Notes under the pieces: generated by a model
Seen by the model: the letters and a program-made list of their open reading frames with translations, nothing else
Databases searched by the model: none
Told to the model about the DNA's origin: nothing
Shown: piece after piece, positions 23,675-33,890 of the stretch
Numbering within the stretch: the stretch's first letter is position 1
Layout: every line of letters starts with the position of its first letter
From: Miscanthus floridulus
Lineage: Eukaryota; Streptophyta; Magnoliopsida; Poales; Poaceae
Assembly: GCF_019320115.1 (NCBI RefSeq)
Contig: NC_089584.1
Coordinates: 99,683,792 to 99,747,791, forward strand
Length of the DNA stretch: 64,000 bases
Direction of reading: 5' to 3'
Position numbers and translations under genes: made by a program

Positions 23675-24207
23675 ACCGCGCCTTCCCAAGCCCGCGCGCC
23701 CCGCTCGCCACCAAGTTCGCGCCGCCATAGCTTGGCCACGCTATGCTCTAGCGCCGCCCGCAGCACATCAGCGCCATCGTGCCAACTCCCTGCGCCATCA
23801 CCTCACGCCAGCGCCTCCCCTACCACATTACTCCATGCGCCAGTACCTACATTGTATTGCTCGGCCGCCGTACTTCACCGAAACCCTAACCCTAGGCGTT
23901 TCCCAGTGGTGCCCTCATGATTCATTCCTCTGCTTTACGGATCATTGGTTCATCAGGTAGCAAGCCTTCGATTCCAATTTCGTACCTAATTGCTTGCTTC
24001 TTAGGGTTTCGTATCTCTAGATTTATTGTAATTATTCATATATCCGATCTATTCCATCTTGTAGTGAGTCGGTGTTTCTGAGGTCTCAGTGGCTGTTGTC
24101 AGTCAACTCGGGGCTAAGCTCACGAGTACGGATCGAGGCCAAGCCTCGGAAGTGACAGTTGGCAGTTGATCTTTGTTAGCGGTAATTGTTCTTTTCAGCT
24201 CCATCAG
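23675..24207 (+). other. Copia post-pol non-coding region, second part
   Basis: GC-rich up to about 23900, then T-rich. It ends with a pyrimidine stretch and CAG directly before ATG 24208, which looks like a 3' splice site for the third ORF. I see no coding sequence. Confidence 0.5.
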
Positions 24208-26643
24208 ATGGCTCATGTCAAGAATACCAGAGGAGGTCCCAATGATGATGATCCGAGGCCCCCGCCTCGCTAGCCTATAGATGCAAAAGGCAAGGCGATG
24301 AAGAAGCTAGCGATGAAGAAGCGCAAGTACCCTGATGTAAATACAGCGAGAGCAGCCGCAGTTGTAGAGGCCACAGAGCGTGCAGAGAGAGGAGTTGCTA
24401 GGAGTGGTGTTGTTATTGCAGATCAGCTTTCACCAGCTCAGAGGGCCACTGTCCAGGAGGTTGAGCATCATCATGGTGGTCAAGCTGGGACAGCCATGGT
24501 TGGAGGCCAGCATGTTGCTATTAATGAGAGTCAGCCTCAGGGGGAGTCACAGCAGTAGCCACAGCCAGCAGAGCAGACTCAGGAGGGAGAGCAGACCAAG
24601 GAGACAAAGTAGGCACCTTAGCCACAGTTATGCTGCTTTGGTCGTACCCATGCTCCAGTCACATTGAGGCTAGAGACACAACGGAGGGGTTCTCATCCAC
24701 CTCCTAGACCACAGGGTCTACCTCTAATGACTCATCTAGATTTGAGGACCGCCACGGCTAAGCAGGTGCAACAACTAAGATTTGTGGACTTTGAGCAGTG
24801 GTTCCCGCCGAGGAGAGATGACCGAGCTTCAGAGGGCTTCTACACACCACTGCAGGAAGATTTTTATAATACATATCTTAACAGTGGGGTAGTTTTCAGA
24901 TCTCAGAGGGTGTGCAACATTGAGTCCATAGTAGGAGCAGCTAGAGAGCATATTCGCCCTTACCTATCTTACCTGCCAGAGCTGACAGATTTACTTGGAT
25001 GGACATGCTTATATGTTCCATCTTGGGTCCGTGAGTTTTATGCTACACTCTGGATTGACCCGCAGCACAGATTTATACACTTTGCATTCAGAGACAGAGA
25101 TTACAGGCTGATGAGCTTTAGGGTCAAAGAGATTCTTAGGCTTCAGGAGTAGCCCATCCGGCTACATGAGGTTTGCTATGGACATACAACGCCTCTCAGA
25201 CGCCCTCATGGCGGTTTGGTACCTCCTACAGATTTGGTCCGCCATTACTTCACAGAGCCTTTCAGTGAGGGGTCGAGTAGGACACCTAGTGATCTCACTC
25301 CTACTGCTAGAGTGCTTGATGCTATTATAAAGAGGACCCTGCTTTCGAGGATGGGGTATCACAAGGGCTTCACTCGCATACAGTTATGGCTACTGAACTC
25401 TCTAATGCAACAGACTGTGTTTGATATTTAGGATCTCCTTCTATCAGAGATGGAGGATACTATTGCAGAGGGGTCATAGGCAGCTGTCATATGCTCACTA
25501 GATTATATTCCTAATCCACAGGGCAGTTACTGTGAGGTCACCTAAGATGCTGGCAGAGTATAGTGGTGTTACTATAGAGTTCTCTGTATACAATATGACT
25601 CAGATGATCCGCCATAGTGCATGAGGACACCTAGCCAGTTATGTCATCGTCTAGAGGTGCCAGAGACTACAGCCCAGTAGGATGAGACCATCAGGGGCAT
25701 AGCAGCTACTAAGGAGGAGCAGTTAGATGCTCAGCAGGAGGGGATGGTTGAGAGCGACCCTAGCGACAGCTTAGATGATGACTATCGGGATATTCCTTAG
25801 ATGTCTCCTCGACGACATGACCATGAGGCTGGTAGCTCTAGTTTAGCTCCACCTACACCACAGACAGACCCCGCTCTACTTGCTATCATTGAGCAGATGA
25901 GGCAGGATTAGGCTCGCCAGGCCTAGGAGACTGCTGCTATATTTGCACAGTTTCAGACTAGGTAGGATGAGTTGCAGCGACAGTAGCAGGCGATCTAGCA
26001 GCAGTAGTAGGCTATACAGCAGCAGCAGCAGGCCATGCATTAGCAACAGCTTCTCATGTAGCAGCAATTACTTGGGTTTATGCAGCATGTTGTGACAGCT
26101 ATTGGGGCTCCACCGCCACAGCCTTCACCCCAGCTTGGTTAGCCTGCTACCACTTCTATGACTCTAGCTTTCCAGCCCAGTGGGCTTCAGAGTCAGGGAC
26201 CACCAACACCACAGTTTCCTTCACCTACAGAGAAGGTGTCCCAGTGGTTTGCTTCGCTAGTGCCAGCCCCGTAGTTCACACCTCTTCATACGGGCTTTAC
26301 TCCGCCTCAGAGTTCGTTAGTGCTCACCCTAGTTTTCAGAAGCCTTGGTGCTTCATTCGGTGAGTTGACGGGGCAACCTACACCGCCAGAGCTACATGTC
26401 CTAGGTCCTTTCACAGTTGCACCTATTACCGGGACTATAGAGATGCTCCCTTCGTCAGTTGCATCATCAGAGCAGGCAGCGCTAGTTCTAGATCCGACCC
26501 AGACCGCTTCAGTATCGCTTCCAGCTATAGAGGGTCAGACTACTCAGAGCTTAGGATCAGATGATGATGGCACATAGTTCTAGCTCGCTCCTCGTACCTC
26601 AGCGCCCGACTTGTCCGCTGTAGCCCCACCGACCGACCCTTAG
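24208..26643 (+). pseudogene. Third ORF of the Copia element (plant transposon protein-like), many TAG stops
   Basis: From ATG 24208 one frame can be followed to at least 26643, except about 25546-25620, where two compensating shifts occur. It contains 24 in-frame stops, 23 TAG and one TAA at the shift border. Parts in order: basic N-terminus; a Gln/Glu-rich linker; a conserved domain at about 24780-25440 (VDFEQWF, YLPELTDLLGW, VPSWVREFYATLWI, RLHEVCYG, RTPSDLTP). This resembles the region annotated in grasses as a putative plant transposon protein domain. A Gln-run segment (25860-26090), a Pro/Thr-rich tail and a closing FDAKGGEG follow. SIRE-type Copia elements carry an env-like ORF in this place. 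I see no signal peptide or clear membrane segment, so envelope function is unsupported. Confidence 0.75.
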
Positions 26644-27052
26644 GTTTTGGTGTTTGATGCCAAAGGGGGAGAGGGATCGAGTATGTTAGACTTAGGGGGA
26701 GCGACTTATCTAGGGGGACTTTAGCTTATCTACTATATTTGGTTTTTATGTGTGATACACTATTATGCATTCATGTGTTTACTTTCATGCATCGAACTAT
26801 ATTTATGAGATAGTGATATCTACGTGATTGTGATAGTTATGTGATATGTGACATGTGTGCTCTCTACTTTGAATTATTTATATATCATATCACTTGTACT
26901 CATGCTTATTTCATATCTTTTGAGTACATCATGTTGGCTTGGTCCATATAAGCTTGCCTAACTCTTTTGTTCGTATTGTCAAAAGCTTATATGAACCAAG
27001 CATGTTGAAAACCTCATCTCTTTCACATACTCGAGTTGGTATTGTCATCAAT

Positions 27053-27069
27053 CACCAAAAGGGGGAGAT
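27053..27069 (+). other. Polypurine tract
   Basis: CACCAAAAGGGGGAGAT directly before the 3' LTR, the expected plus-strand primer of the Copia element. Confidence 0.8.
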
Positions 27070-28483
27070 TAAAAGCATCTAGGCCCCTAGTTAGGTTTCG
27101 GTGATTAATGACAATACATAATTACTATGACTAACGTGTGTTTTGCAGAGGCAATTAAGTTTGGTCATGGTAATGGCAATTGATTGGGCAATCATGGTTG
27201 TCATGCCCCTACGATGGAAATCATTTCAATTTTCAAAGGATGGACGAGAAGGTTAAGGATGGACTAGTTCTAAGTGTCGTTTGGAGTTGAAGAGACACTT
27301 AGAGTAGTTTAGGACTTTGTTTTTTCTTTGGCCATACTATTAAGGGGGTACGGACGGGTAGCTTGACCTAGGTGAGTCTAGTGGGTTAGGTGTGGTGCAC
27401 ACTTGCTAAATCTAGCACTAGGTAGCTCCAAAACAACCCTTAAATCAATTGGAGCAAACATCATTCACATATGATCGAGAGTTGGAAGTGAATGGAGGGT
27501 CAAGTGCTGACCGGACGCTGGCGCAGAGTCCGGTCAGTTCATTTGATCAAGGTGAAATTGTCTAGCGCGACCGGACGCTGAGAGGTGAGTGACCAGACGA
27601 TGGGTGCCAGCGTCCGGTCGACTCCAGTAAGGTTCCAGAGAGAGAAAATTGTGACCGAACACTGTTCAGCATCCGGTCACAACGTAAACACTGGGTTTCG
27701 GGGGAGAACTAACCGGAGCGTCCGGTCACCCCGCAGAGGCACATAACGGTTCGTTTTGAACACGGGTGTATAAATACTTCCTCCATTCGTGTGAGGGGGT
27801 ACTTTTGCTCATTCCAACAGCTGAGAAACACCATTGAGAGTGTCAAGAAGAGCAAGGTCCTATTGAGGTAATTGAGATTTGAGAATCCCAAAGAGAGCCA
27901 TCATTAGTGAAAGCAAGAGTAGCAAAGTTTGCATCCACCCTTCTCATTAGGCTTGTTGTGGTCAAGTGAGAGTTCGTGCTTGTTACTCTTGGTGATTGCC
28001 ATCACCTAGATGGCTTGGTGGTGATTGAGAGCTTGGTGATCATCCGATGAAGCTTGTGGATGACCCAACTCAATTTGTGAGCGGTTGTGGGTGATTCACC
28101 GCGACGGAGTGTCAAAGAATCAACCCATAAAGAGCACTTGATCCTTGCGCGGATTAAGGGGAAGCTACACTCTTGCGCGGGTGCTCCAACGAGGACTAGT
28201 GGGGAGTGGCGACTCTCCGATACCTCGGCAAAATATCGCCGCGTTCCTCCTTCTCTCTACTTTGAGCATTTACTTTGAGCAATTCAATTCTTGTCTTTAC
28301 ATTAATAGAATTGTCATGCTAGAGTAGGATTAAACTTAGGTTGCAAGATTTTTTATGCGGTAGAACATTAGTAACACTTTTTAGACACAAGGGGTAAAGT
28401 TGAGCTAACCGTAGGGTTTAATTGTTGCAAAGAAATTTAGAATTAACCTAATTCACCTTCCTCTGTACATCTTGTTCCTGTCA
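27070..28483 (+). repeat. 3' LTR of the Copia element
   Basis: Starts TAAAAGCATCTAGG and ends TTGTTCCTGTCA. It is better preserved than the 5' LTR in its ACCGGACGCT half-sites (27505-27730). TATA word at 27769-27776. Confidence 0.88.
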
Positions 28484-28489
28484 AAGGCC

Positions 28490-29116
28490 TAAATGGTGCA
28501 CCTTCCGGGTTGCTATCTAGACACTCTGTTGCTAACGCCTTTGCCCAGATTTGAAGGGACCGTTTCTAGTTGAATCCTTGTCATTCCAAGCTGTGCTGCT
28601 CTGATTAGTCCATGGAAGGCTGCCAGAGCTTCAGCATGCAGGGCACTTGCAGCTCTTTGGATGAAACCCGCCCCAATATCTAGCACAGAGCCTGTATTGT
28701 CCATTGCCACGTAACCCCAACCCCCTTCCCTGATAAGGTCGAAAACACCGCATCAACATTCAATTTATAGTGTTCTTTCTGTGGAGGCTTTCACTTTGGT
28801 TGCTCAGCCTGACTTCGGGTCTTGTTTGAACCATTTAATTTTGCAAACTCATTCAAATGATACTGGACTGCATTGCACACCTCCCCAGCAGCTTGCACTC
28901 TTTCTCCCGCATTTGCTTTATTCCTCGTTGTCCACCATCTCCACAGCCAAACCACGATTTTCAGTTGAATATCTAATTCCAATGCCCATATCTTTAGTGC
29001 TACTTCCTTCCTTGACTTACAGTTTGCTAAACTACAACGTAGCTCCTCTAAGTGCAACGCTCGCCAACACTCCCGAGCTCCTTTACAGTTAAAAAAGGAT
29101 GGCCGCAGTCTTTATC
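28490..29116 (-). pseudogene. LINE piece C: zf-RVT end and RNase H start
   Basis: On the minus strand this starts with the last part of the zf-RVT motif (DKDCGHPFF..C..ARECWRALH), continues through a Trp-rich segment (LWRWWTTRNKAN) and enters an RNase H-like domain (KLNVDAVF, GGWGYVAMDNTGSVL, ASALHAEALAAFHGL). The frame is broken in a few places. It continues in sense with piece B on its upstream side and with piece D on its downstream side, across the insert at 29117-29771 and the Copia/MITE nest respectively. The family is a plant L1-type LINE with a C-terminal RNase H. A host RNase H-like gene is less likely because piece A carries LINE linker sequence. Confidence 0.75.
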
Positions 29117-29771
29117 GGTTAGATAATTAGGCATTTTCATGGTAAATTTAACGTAGAAATAAAACATCAATAGGTTTGTGATGATATATATGTGCATGTG
29201 TATATCACTAACAAACGCTACAACATGCATATATGATATACTGATCGATACAATAAGTACGCAAAGTACTGTAATCACAGAGATAAGATTGTACCCAGCG
29301 GAGGGTCCCATGTCGATGGCATAGGAGGCTCCATTCGCACCAGACATAGTGCGTTGCTCGAAGTCGTGGACCACAGTCGATGTAGGAAGATGTTCGTAGT
29401 GCAGTCCCACGAACAGTCAACAGGAAGAAGACGGGTTTCGCGAGCGATCACCTCAGACGAGCAGTCGCAGAAGCGCTCCCCAAAAACCTAATCGCCGCAC
29501 ACCCCGTACAAGGTTCGTAGACGAACGAGGGTTCCGAAGGCACCTGCTCTCCCGTAGCTCCGTGTGCGCAGAGGTATGGGACGGGAAAAGCCAAAAGACG
29601 GTTCAATCAAAATTAAGATGAATAATTTTCAACCAAATAAGCTGAGTAAACGTTCAGTCAAAATCTCATACGGTATTAAATCATACCACGTTTAATGTTA
29701 CATGTCATAGAGTTTTATTTGATTTATTAAATATTATACGGACCAAGCTCATAATATATCCACAAAGTCTA
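29117..29771 (-). mobile_element. ~650-bp insert in the LINE, possibly a truncated LTR element
   Basis: The LINE frame is interrupted within the zf-RVT motif between CNRL and DKDCGH, and this block fills the gap. On the minus strand it begins TGTGGATATATTATGAGCTT, resembling a Copia LTR start. It has a GC-rich leader-like middle and a short open frame (29410-29048) beginning MGLHYEHLP that reads MSGANGASYAIDMG further on. No clear TSD was found. I cannot name the family. Confidence 0.4.
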
Positions 29772-30034
29772 TTGCACATGGGACACAATGTTTCAGTTTT
29801 GACTTTCCATCTTTTCAGGTTTTTTCCGAACTGGCAGGCTGTTGTGGACGAATCGCTAGAAGAACATTTGGACTTTGTTCGGTACTTTCAGCTGCCATAT
29901 TTTATGCCAAGGGAAATGAGTGTCCGCTGAATCCCCCTCTGTAGACGTCCCAGCTTCCCGACCGGCCTCAGTGTCGCAGATTTGCACAACCAACTTGTGT
30001 GCCGATTTGACAGAGAAAAGACCCTTTGAATCAA
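29772..30034 (-). pseudogene. LINE piece B: linker and first zf-RVT cysteines
   Basis: On the minus strand this reads LFSVKSAHKL, then FPWHKIWQLKVPNKVQMFF and VHNSLPVRKN, and after a frameshift the zinc-motif start TLCPMCNRL. This is the segment between reverse transcriptase and RNase H in plant LINEs. Its upstream edge is the 9-bp TSD of MULE-2 (30026-30034). The preceding residues continue at 40975. Confidence 0.8.
30026..30034. repeat. Left 9-bp target-site duplication of MULE-2
   Basis: TTGAATCAA, identical to 40966-40974. Nine bases is the standard Mutator duplication length. Confidence 0.93.
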
Positions 30035-30904
30035 GTGAAATTTTCGTATTTTGGTCTCTTTTGAAAACAATTTTTAGAAAAATACCAACGCCAAAACATT
30101 TTATGAAAATAGATCATTTTAGGCGTCTTAGCACATGACGCCGAGATATGAGGCTCGGCGTCGTGTCACTCGACGCCGAGGTATTGCCACGTCACGGACG
30201 ACCGGGGTCGTCGTCGACACGTTGGCGCGTGGGTCCGAGATGTCGGCGTCGTGTCAGCCAACGCCAAGTCCCCAACCTCGGCGCGGTTGGACTGCGCGCC
30301 GAGCTACTGGCCCCATCCGGTGCGCGGCCCAGGCGGCCCAACAAAGCACGGTGGCCCAGAAGCTCGGCGTTGGGTCACTTAACGCCGAGCCTCCAGATCT
30401 CGGCGTGGCTCGACTCAACGCCGAGGTCTGGACCCTTTAGGCCGCGCCGATGCCCCTTCTTCTTCGTCCCTTCATTCTGAAACCGCCGACCTCCCTCTCT
30501 TTCTCTTCTCCCCTGCGCCGCCAGCAAACCCTAACCTCCAAAATCGACCCCCGGTGCCACGATCTCGGCTCCCGAAGCTTCCTCGAGGTAATGGTCCCTC
30601 CCCTCCTCCATTCTATCCGTGTAGATGTGCTTACATTGTCCCTAATCATGTGGAATCATGGTTGTTTGGTGATTTGTTATATTTGTGTTTGCATTTGCAA
30701 AAGGTATGGCTTAGGATGATTGAGTGTATTGTTGTTTAACTGTTTTATGTGATGAACATGTTAGGTTAGTTTGGTTTCTAGTTATTTTGGTTATTAGGGT
30801 TATTTGTTTATTGTAGGTGTCATTAGGGTTAGTTATTTGTTGGTCATTAGGGTTACTATGTATTTTATTTATTTGTTGGTCATTACATTTCAATTTGTTA
30901 TGAC
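30035..30904 (+). repeat. Left terminal inverted repeat of MULE-2
   Basis: About 870 bp, matching 40105-40965 in inverted orientation. The outer 530 bases and inner 330 bases match closely. The stretch near 30470-30540 is diverged. The outer part holds paired CTCGGCGT / ACGCCGAG words. Confidence 0.92.
30130..30440. repeat. CTCGGCGT / ACGCCGAG inverted-word array, left end
   Basis: At least six inverted pairs of the form CTCGGCGTNG..ACGCCGAG separated by 8-12 bases (for example 30150-30180 and 30362-30390). The same array is mirrored at 40560-40870 and a related one lies inside at 36890-37320. Confidence 0.85.
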
Positions 30905-31018
30905 TAGAAATGATTATGTTGTTGGGGTTGAAACACGATGAAATGATATATTTTAGTTTCTACTTATTGGATTGAAATATATTCATATGTGACACTACTT
31001 GTTGTGTGATGGCTGTAG
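30588..31018 (+). other. Intron joining the TIR leader exon to the transposase ATG
   Basis: Donor CTCGAG|GTAATGG lies in the left TIR, and acceptor GGCTGTAG directly precedes ATG 31019. The same donor context is mirrored in the right TIR at 40420. This is a prediction from splice-site sequence only. Confidence 0.6.
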
Positions 31019-33890
31019 ATGGATAAATTAGTGAGGTTGCATCATGGAGGCCGTATTGTTAGGACAAGAGATGATAGTTTGGAATTTCTGGACATGTGTG
31101 AGGAGTTGTTGATTTTTTCTGAAACACCATCTTTGACCCAGTTAGTGGAGCGAGTGAAGGTTAAGTTAGGCTGGAATGAAGGAGACGTGCATGTTCAGTT
31201 TGAAGGTGTCATAGATGTTGGGTCATCGAAGGGTCCTCAGATCAAGTGGTTGCTCAAAATTACAAGCGAGACTGAATGGAATGATTACAAGGCAGTTGTA
31301 TTGGCCTCAGAAGTGCGATCTTTGGATTTAGTAGTAAGTAAGGAGTCCGGCTTAGGAAATGATAACTTCGAAGCATGGCCATCTTCCCCCGCTCACATAG
31401 GTTATGGTCCTTTGCCTGAAGAAGAAATACTTGTCACACAACTAGGCTACGGTGGAGATGAGGAAGAGAATCCGGTTGCCGATGGTGAGGGCAATCATGA
31501 TAGTGATGAAGAGGATGATGATTATGTAATTGTTGATGCAGAAGAAGGTTTGGACGACGCTAGCGGAGACTTTTCTATTGAGGATGAGCTTAGCGACGAA
31601 GATGATCTTAGTAGTGAAGAAGACTTTGGTGATGCTAGGGCTACGAACCGTTTTGACATGGAGATAGCTGGAGATGATGAGTCCTTCGTAGAGGAGATAG
31701 CCGAAGACTCTGATGACGATCGCCCTGTTGGTCGTCTGAATTTTAGGGAAATAGAGATATTGTCTAGGGTCTTGCCTTGGAGAGATCCACTAGTTGGTGA
31801 TTTCGAGGACCTTAGCCATGGTCATAGGGCAGTAGCTGATGGTGGGCCAAGTGATACAACTGTGCCTGATGTTAGCGGTTGCCTCATCATACGGAAGGGC
31901 ATATTGTTTGCTACCATGGATGAGTTGAAATCATGGTTGTAAGAGTACTCCATTGTACACAACCGACCTTTTAGGGTCATCAATTCTTTCAAGGAGAAGA
32001 GGTACATTGTTGCTTGTGAAGAACAACAGTGTGGTTGGAGAGTATGTGCTAGGAAGACGAAGGCAGGCAAATGGAAGATTACCTCAGTGAAGCAACCATA
32101 TGTTTGTGCCACTGCTGAGGCAGAAGAGAACCATCTGCAGCTCAATTCTAGGTTCATTGCAAGGCAATTATGCCCCGTGGTGAAGCATATGCCAACCATT
32201 ACGGTATCTGCGTTGGTTGAGATCATCTTCCAATGGTACAATTACTATGTCAAGTATGGGAAAGCATGGAGGGCAAAGCAGCGTGCACTGGAAATAATAT
32301 TTGGAAATTAGGAAGAAGCTTATGAGCGCCTCCCTGTAATGTTGAACGCAATGAGGGCTGTAAATCCTGGGATGCACTTCGAGTATTTACCTAAGGAGGG
32401 TGAAACAAGGAATGGTAGCCAGGTATTTGGAAGGGTGTTTTGGGCGTTCGAGCAGAGCATCAAAGCATTCAAGCATTGTAGGCCCGTCGTCTCAATTGAT
32501 GGGACCTTTCTTATAGGGAAATTTGAAGGCACAATGCTTATTTGTATTGGAACAGATGCAGAGGACCAGCTTGTGCCATTGGCCTTTGCGATTGTTTGGA
32601 AGGAGGACATGGATAGTTGGTGTTGGTTTCTCAGGCTAGTAAGACAAGTGGTAATTGGTCTAGGACGTGATGTTTGTGTGATATCTGATAGGCATGCTGG
32701 CATTTTGAATGCCGTAGAACAAGAGATTCCTGGTTACGGCCAAATACATCACCGGTGGTGCACCAGACACCTTGCTCAGAATCTTATAAGGCGTGATCAC
32801 ACAAAGGACAACTTCAAATTATTTGAGGAGGTTTGTAGGCAGCAAGAGGTTCAATTATTCAAAGACAAGTTAGATGCCCTGAAGTTAGCCACAAATGTTG
32901 ATGGCAGGCAATTCTTGAGCGAGTTGATGGCGTCGAAGGATAAGTGGTCACTTGCATATGACACGGGTGGTTGGAGATGGGGCTTCATGACTAGTAACAT
33001 GGCAGAGATGTTCAACAGCCTTCTAAGAGGTTGTCGTGGTCTGCCTATGACTGCTATTGCCTTATTCACCTTCTACAAGTTGAATTCTTAGTTCGTTTCA
33101 AGGAAGAAGCATGCGAGGTCTCTATGGACAGCAAGCAAAGCTTAGCCACTTTTAGCATCTCAGGAACTAGCTTTCTCAAAGAAAAAGTCTAAATGATAGA
33201 AGGGTTAATGTTTTGATCCGATCAACCATGGATATGAGATTCTAGAGGGTGGCGGAACTAACATTGGTGGTGAAGACCGGGGTGCTCGAAAACATAAAGT
33301 AGTGATCAATGAGAACAAGTGTACGTGTGGAAAACCGATCATATACCATAGGCCTTGCTCCCACATGATTACAGCCTGTCGCCTTAGACGTGTTGACCCT
33401 AAGGTCCCTCCCCGTATGGCCGCGGAGTTCTCTTTGAGGAACCTAACGAGCACCTAGAATCCTCAGTTCGAGCCATTTCTTGACGAGAGTCAATGGCCTA
33501 CTTATGATGGCCCCAAGTATGTGGCTGATCTTGGTTTACTCTGGAAGAGTAGAGGACCTAGGCGGTGGAAGCGGTTCAGGATGGACATGGACCGAGCCAC
33601 GAAAGGTAGATCAACCACGAGTAAAGTTGGGAGACATTTTGTAGAGAACACCCAAAAGAGCCGTTGCTCTGGTTGCCATAAGCCGGGCCACAATAAGAGA
33701 AAATGTCCTAAACTACTTAGACAACAGGTATCCACCAAGCTAGCTACTAGAATTACTTTGTGTAATGGTACATTGGTTTACTTTTGTTTTTTTATTTTTA
33801 TGTTACTTTGTACCACATACACATGCTTTAACTTATACTAATGGTTTGGCATTGCTTTTGTTGCAGGATGGATCGGTTCCCCCTTCTTGA
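31019..33890 (+). pseudogene. MULE-2 transposase, single frame with eight stops
   Basis: One frame runs from ATG 31019 to 33727 without a net shift. Residues 1-105 form a PB1-like N-terminus and 145-245 are very acidic. The MuDR-type DNA-binding domain follows (about 295-375, CGWRVCARKTKAGKW). The MULE catalytic domain starts near residue 490 with VVSIDGTF, then VISDRHAGIL and HHRWCTRHLAQN. A SWIM finger (CTCGKPIIYHRPCSH) is near residue 768 and a zinc knuckle (CSGCHKPGHNKRKC) near 882. In-frame stops lie at 31940 (TAA), 32309, 33089, 33143, 33197, 33455 (TAG), 33194 (TGA) and 33206 (TAA). A final mini-exon at 33867-33890 is likely (donor 33728, acceptor at 33866). It would bind the TIRs and move the element, but is dead here. 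Confidence 0.92.

Larger units (their letters stand above)
13654..28483 (+). mobile_element. Ty1-copia element, SIRE/Maximus (Opie/Ji-like) lineage, with extra ORF
   Basis: A 14.8-kb element with LTRs of about 1464 and 1414 bp, an initiator-methionine tRNA primer site (TGGTATCAGAGCC at 15120), gag, protease, integrase, reverse transcriptase and RNase H in Copia order (integrase before reverse transcriptase). It then has a 3.4-kb stretch holding a nested solo LTR, a third long ORF (24208-26643) and a purine tract AAAAGGGGGAGA before the 3' LTR. The flanks AGGGC (13649-13653) and AAGGC (28484-28488) are an imperfect 5-bp TSD. An extra ORF after pol is typical of the SIRE/Maximus group. All three reading frames are broken. 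Confidence 0.9.

Noticed and set aside
24208..26643. Recoding of TAG as Gln in the third Copia ORF
   Set aside because: Other frames in the same window end normally or carry mixed stops, and decay at methylated CAG codons explains the pattern without a new code.
24208..26643. Envelope glycoprotein in the Copia element
   Set aside because: The position suits an env-like ORF, but I see no signal peptide, fusion motif or convincing membrane helix.
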